A stretch of 6,927 nucleotides of DNA. Source: Bacteroidetes bacterium HGW-Bacteroidetes-12. GTDB taxonomy: Bacteria > Bacteroidota > Bacteroidia > Flavobacteriales_E > Vicingaceae. This document shows, piece by piece, positions 6,098 to 6,927 of the stretch. Location of the stretch: assembly GCA_002841035.1 (NCBI GenBank), contig PHDR01000154.1, positions 1 to 6,927 on the forward strand, given 5' to 3'. Numbering within the stretch: position 1 is the stretch's first letter; each line of letters opens with the position of its first letter. The translations under genes and the position numbers were made by a program. A model generated the notes under the pieces. It did not search any database. It saw nothing but the letters and a program-made list of their open reading frames with translations, and was not told the DNA's origin.

Positions 6098-6601
6098 ATG
6101 GCAAATTTTAAAGAGTTACTTCCTAGTATAAACACATTTATTTTTGATGTAGATGGAGTTTTAACTGATGGCTCTGTTTTATTACTCCCTAACGGAGAAT
6201 TAGCAAGAAAAATGAATAATAGAGATGGTTTTGCCTTGCAACACGCTATTAGAAAAGGATATAACATTTGTATTATTTCAGGAGGAAATTCAGCGTCTGT
6301 CCGTGTAAGATTAAATGACCTAGGAATTACGGATGTATTCCTAAAAGCACACGATAAAGTTGATGTTTTTAATAAATACATTGCTCAAAAGAATATTTCA
6401 AAAAATCAAATTTTATATATGGGAGATGATATTCCTGATTTAGAGGCAATGAAATTATGTGGAGTAGCCACTTGCCCTAAAAATGCAGCAATAGAAATTA
6501 AAAATGTTGCCCATTATATTTCAGATAAAAATGGTGGAGAAGGTTGTGTTAGAGATGTTATAGAACAAGTTTTACGATGTAATGACAATTGGAATAATTA
6601 A
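6098..6601 (+). CDS. kdsC: KdsC-like HAD phosphatase (Kdo-8-phosphate phosphatase)
   Basis: This 167-residue cytoplasmic HAD phosphatase probably converts Kdo-8-phosphate to Kdo for the LPS inner core. HAD motif I is FDVDGVLTDG with nucleophile Asp17 and acid/base Asp19. Motif II is ISGG with Ser61, motif III is Lys87 (KAHDKVD), and motif IV is MGDDIPDLEAM with Asp110, Asp111 and Asp114. RDGFALQ (42-48) and the tail GGEGCVRDVIEQVL (147-160) are hallmarks of the small, capless tetrameric KdsC subfamily. In most KdsC proteins motif II reads SGR; here it is SGGNS, so the exact substrate (Kdo-8-P or a related sugar acid phosphate) is less certain than the fold. Length is normal (about 170). ATG at 6098 fits the promoter just upstream. 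It diverges from the RDD gene and is followed by repeats. Confidence 0.9.
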   Translation: MANFKELLPSINTFIFDVDGVLTDGSVLLLPNGELARKMNNRDGFALQHAIRKGYNICIISGGNSASVRVRLNDLGITDVFLKAHDKVDVFNKYIAQKNISKNQILYMGDDIPDLEAMKLCGVATCPKNAAIEIKNVAHYISDKNGGEGCVRDVIEQVLRCNDNWNN

Positions 6602-6647
6602 TTTAATCTGAGTTCGGGATAACGACAAAGTTTCTATATTTTGTCAC

Positions 6648-6704
6648 ATTGAGTATCGAAATGGGCAAAAAACTTTGCTCTTACTTCACTTCGATAAACT
6701 CAGT
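6648..6704. repeat. Imperfect hairpin inside the kdsC downstream segment
   Basis: ATTGAGTATCGAAATG (6648-6663) pairs with CACTTCGATAAACTCAGT (6687-6704), giving about 14 Watson-Crick pairs, one G-U, one mismatch and a two-base bulge. Inside the loop GCAAA (6665-6669) and TTTGC (6674-6678) can form a second small stem. The motif resembles the 'CTTCGA...CTCAGTG' intergenic repeats I recall from Bacteroidota. Confidence 0.55.
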
Positions 6705-6720
6705 ATAAACTCAGTATAAA
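6695..6720. repeat. 11-bp tandem duplication
   Basis: TAAACTCAGTA occurs at 6695-6705 and again at 6706-6716, followed by the first four bases of a third copy (TAAA, 6717-6720). It looks like a slippage duplication of the right arm tip of the preceding hairpin. Confidence 0.85.
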
Positions 6721-6765
6721 TTTTATAAAAATAATGGATTTTCACTCGAATCGACAGTATTTTAC

Positions 6766-6785
6766 TTAACCCGAACTCGGGTTAA
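6766..6785. repeat. 20-base near-perfect palindrome
   Basis: TTAACCCGA and TCGGGTTAA flank a two-base AC centre. A competing stem uses GGTTAAT (6780-6786) with ATTAACC (6793-6799), so the two hairpins are mutually exclusive. It could act as a weak terminator for kdsC, but no T-run follows. Confidence 0.75.
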
Positions 6786-6927
6786 TTTGGTTATTAACCT
6801 GACGGCAATATATCGTAAAACAAAACCGAATAACTATTTGACCTTCAATCGAAATCTTAATGTCTTAATATCTATATTCTATCGTCTAGTTAATAACAAC
6901 AAACTCTATTTTTTTTTCAAAAATAGA

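Larger units (their letters stand above)
6610..6778. repeat. MITE-like segment bounded by 13-bp inverted repeats
   Basis: GAGTTCGGGATAA (6610-6622) is matched at 12 of 13 positions by the reverse complement of TTAACCCGAACTC (6766-6778). The 169-base segment contains an inner hairpin and a tandem duplication but no reading frame of note. The size and terminal inverted repeats resemble a small non-autonomous element; no target-site duplication was identified. Confidence 0.4.
6602..6927. other. 326-base stretch without a convincing gene, rich in repeats
   Basis: No frame with a plausible start and family pattern exists here on either strand. The left half (6610-6785) is a cluster of inverted and tandem repeats listed separately. 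The right part (6800-6927) is A/T-rich with no recognised signal except a weak hairpin, CTATTTTT (6906-6913) with AAAAATAG (6919-6926). Confidence 0.65.

Noticed and set aside
5986..6381. 131-codon minus-strand frame opposite the 5' half of kdsC and overlapping the RDD start
   Set aside because: It overlaps two strongly supported genes, has no recognisable domain and covers the divergent promoter region.
6886..6927. Thirteen open minus-strand codons (SIFEKKIEFVVIN) ending at TAG, possibly the 3' end of a gene right of the window
   Set aside because: Too short to tell from chance and without recognisable homology; the sequence right of the window would decide it.
1..6927. Search for tRNA or rRNA genes, CRISPR arrays, transposases, phage genes, toxin-antitoxin or defence genes
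   Set aside because: No tRNA cloverleaf, spaced direct-repeat array or relevant protein motif was seen on either strand; the window is mainly conserved housekeeping genes.

Overview
The window is AT-rich and comes from a member of Bacteroidota, most likely Flavobacteriia. Four things point there. A gldE gliding-motility gene sits next to ssb and mutY. The HU is Bacteroidota-like, and a tiny AURKAIP1/COX24-type basic protein precedes an RNase E/G gene. The promoters that can be seen carry the Bacteroidota -7 box TAnnTTTG. Start codons lie in A-rich leaders with no AGGAGG-type Shine-Dalgarno sequence.

Layout. Positions 1-2572 hold a minus-strand cluster read mutY > ssb > gldE; gldE runs off the left edge and lacks its C-terminus. 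Positions 2573-2788 are a divergent control region. On the plus strand follow the HU-family gene (2789-3073), a 29-codon gene for a very basic ribosomal-type protein (3137-3226) and a strong intrinsic terminator (3285-3326). A structured, gene-poor leader (3327-3569) then precedes the RNase E/G gene rng (3570-5129). A repeat-filled convergent spacer (5130-5305) separates rng from a minus-strand RDD membrane protein (5306-6022). A 75-bp divergent promoter region leads into a plus-strand KdsC-like HAD phosphatase (6098-6601). The last 326 bases hold no convincing gene but several inverted and tandem repeats.

How the genes fit together. Most are housekeeping: DNA repair and single-strand DNA handling (mutY, ssb), nucleoid structure (HU), ribosome structure (small basic protein), RNA processing and decay (rng), and LPS Kdo synthesis (kdsC-like). 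gldE links the left cluster to gliding motility. I see no phage, transposase, CRISPR array, toxin-antitoxin pair or defence system, and no clear new biological system. The best targets for a second look are non-coding: the 14-bp inverted repeat with nested hairpin and adjoining 14-residue mini-ORF in front of rng, and the dispersed-repeat-like palindromes in the two spacers right of rng.
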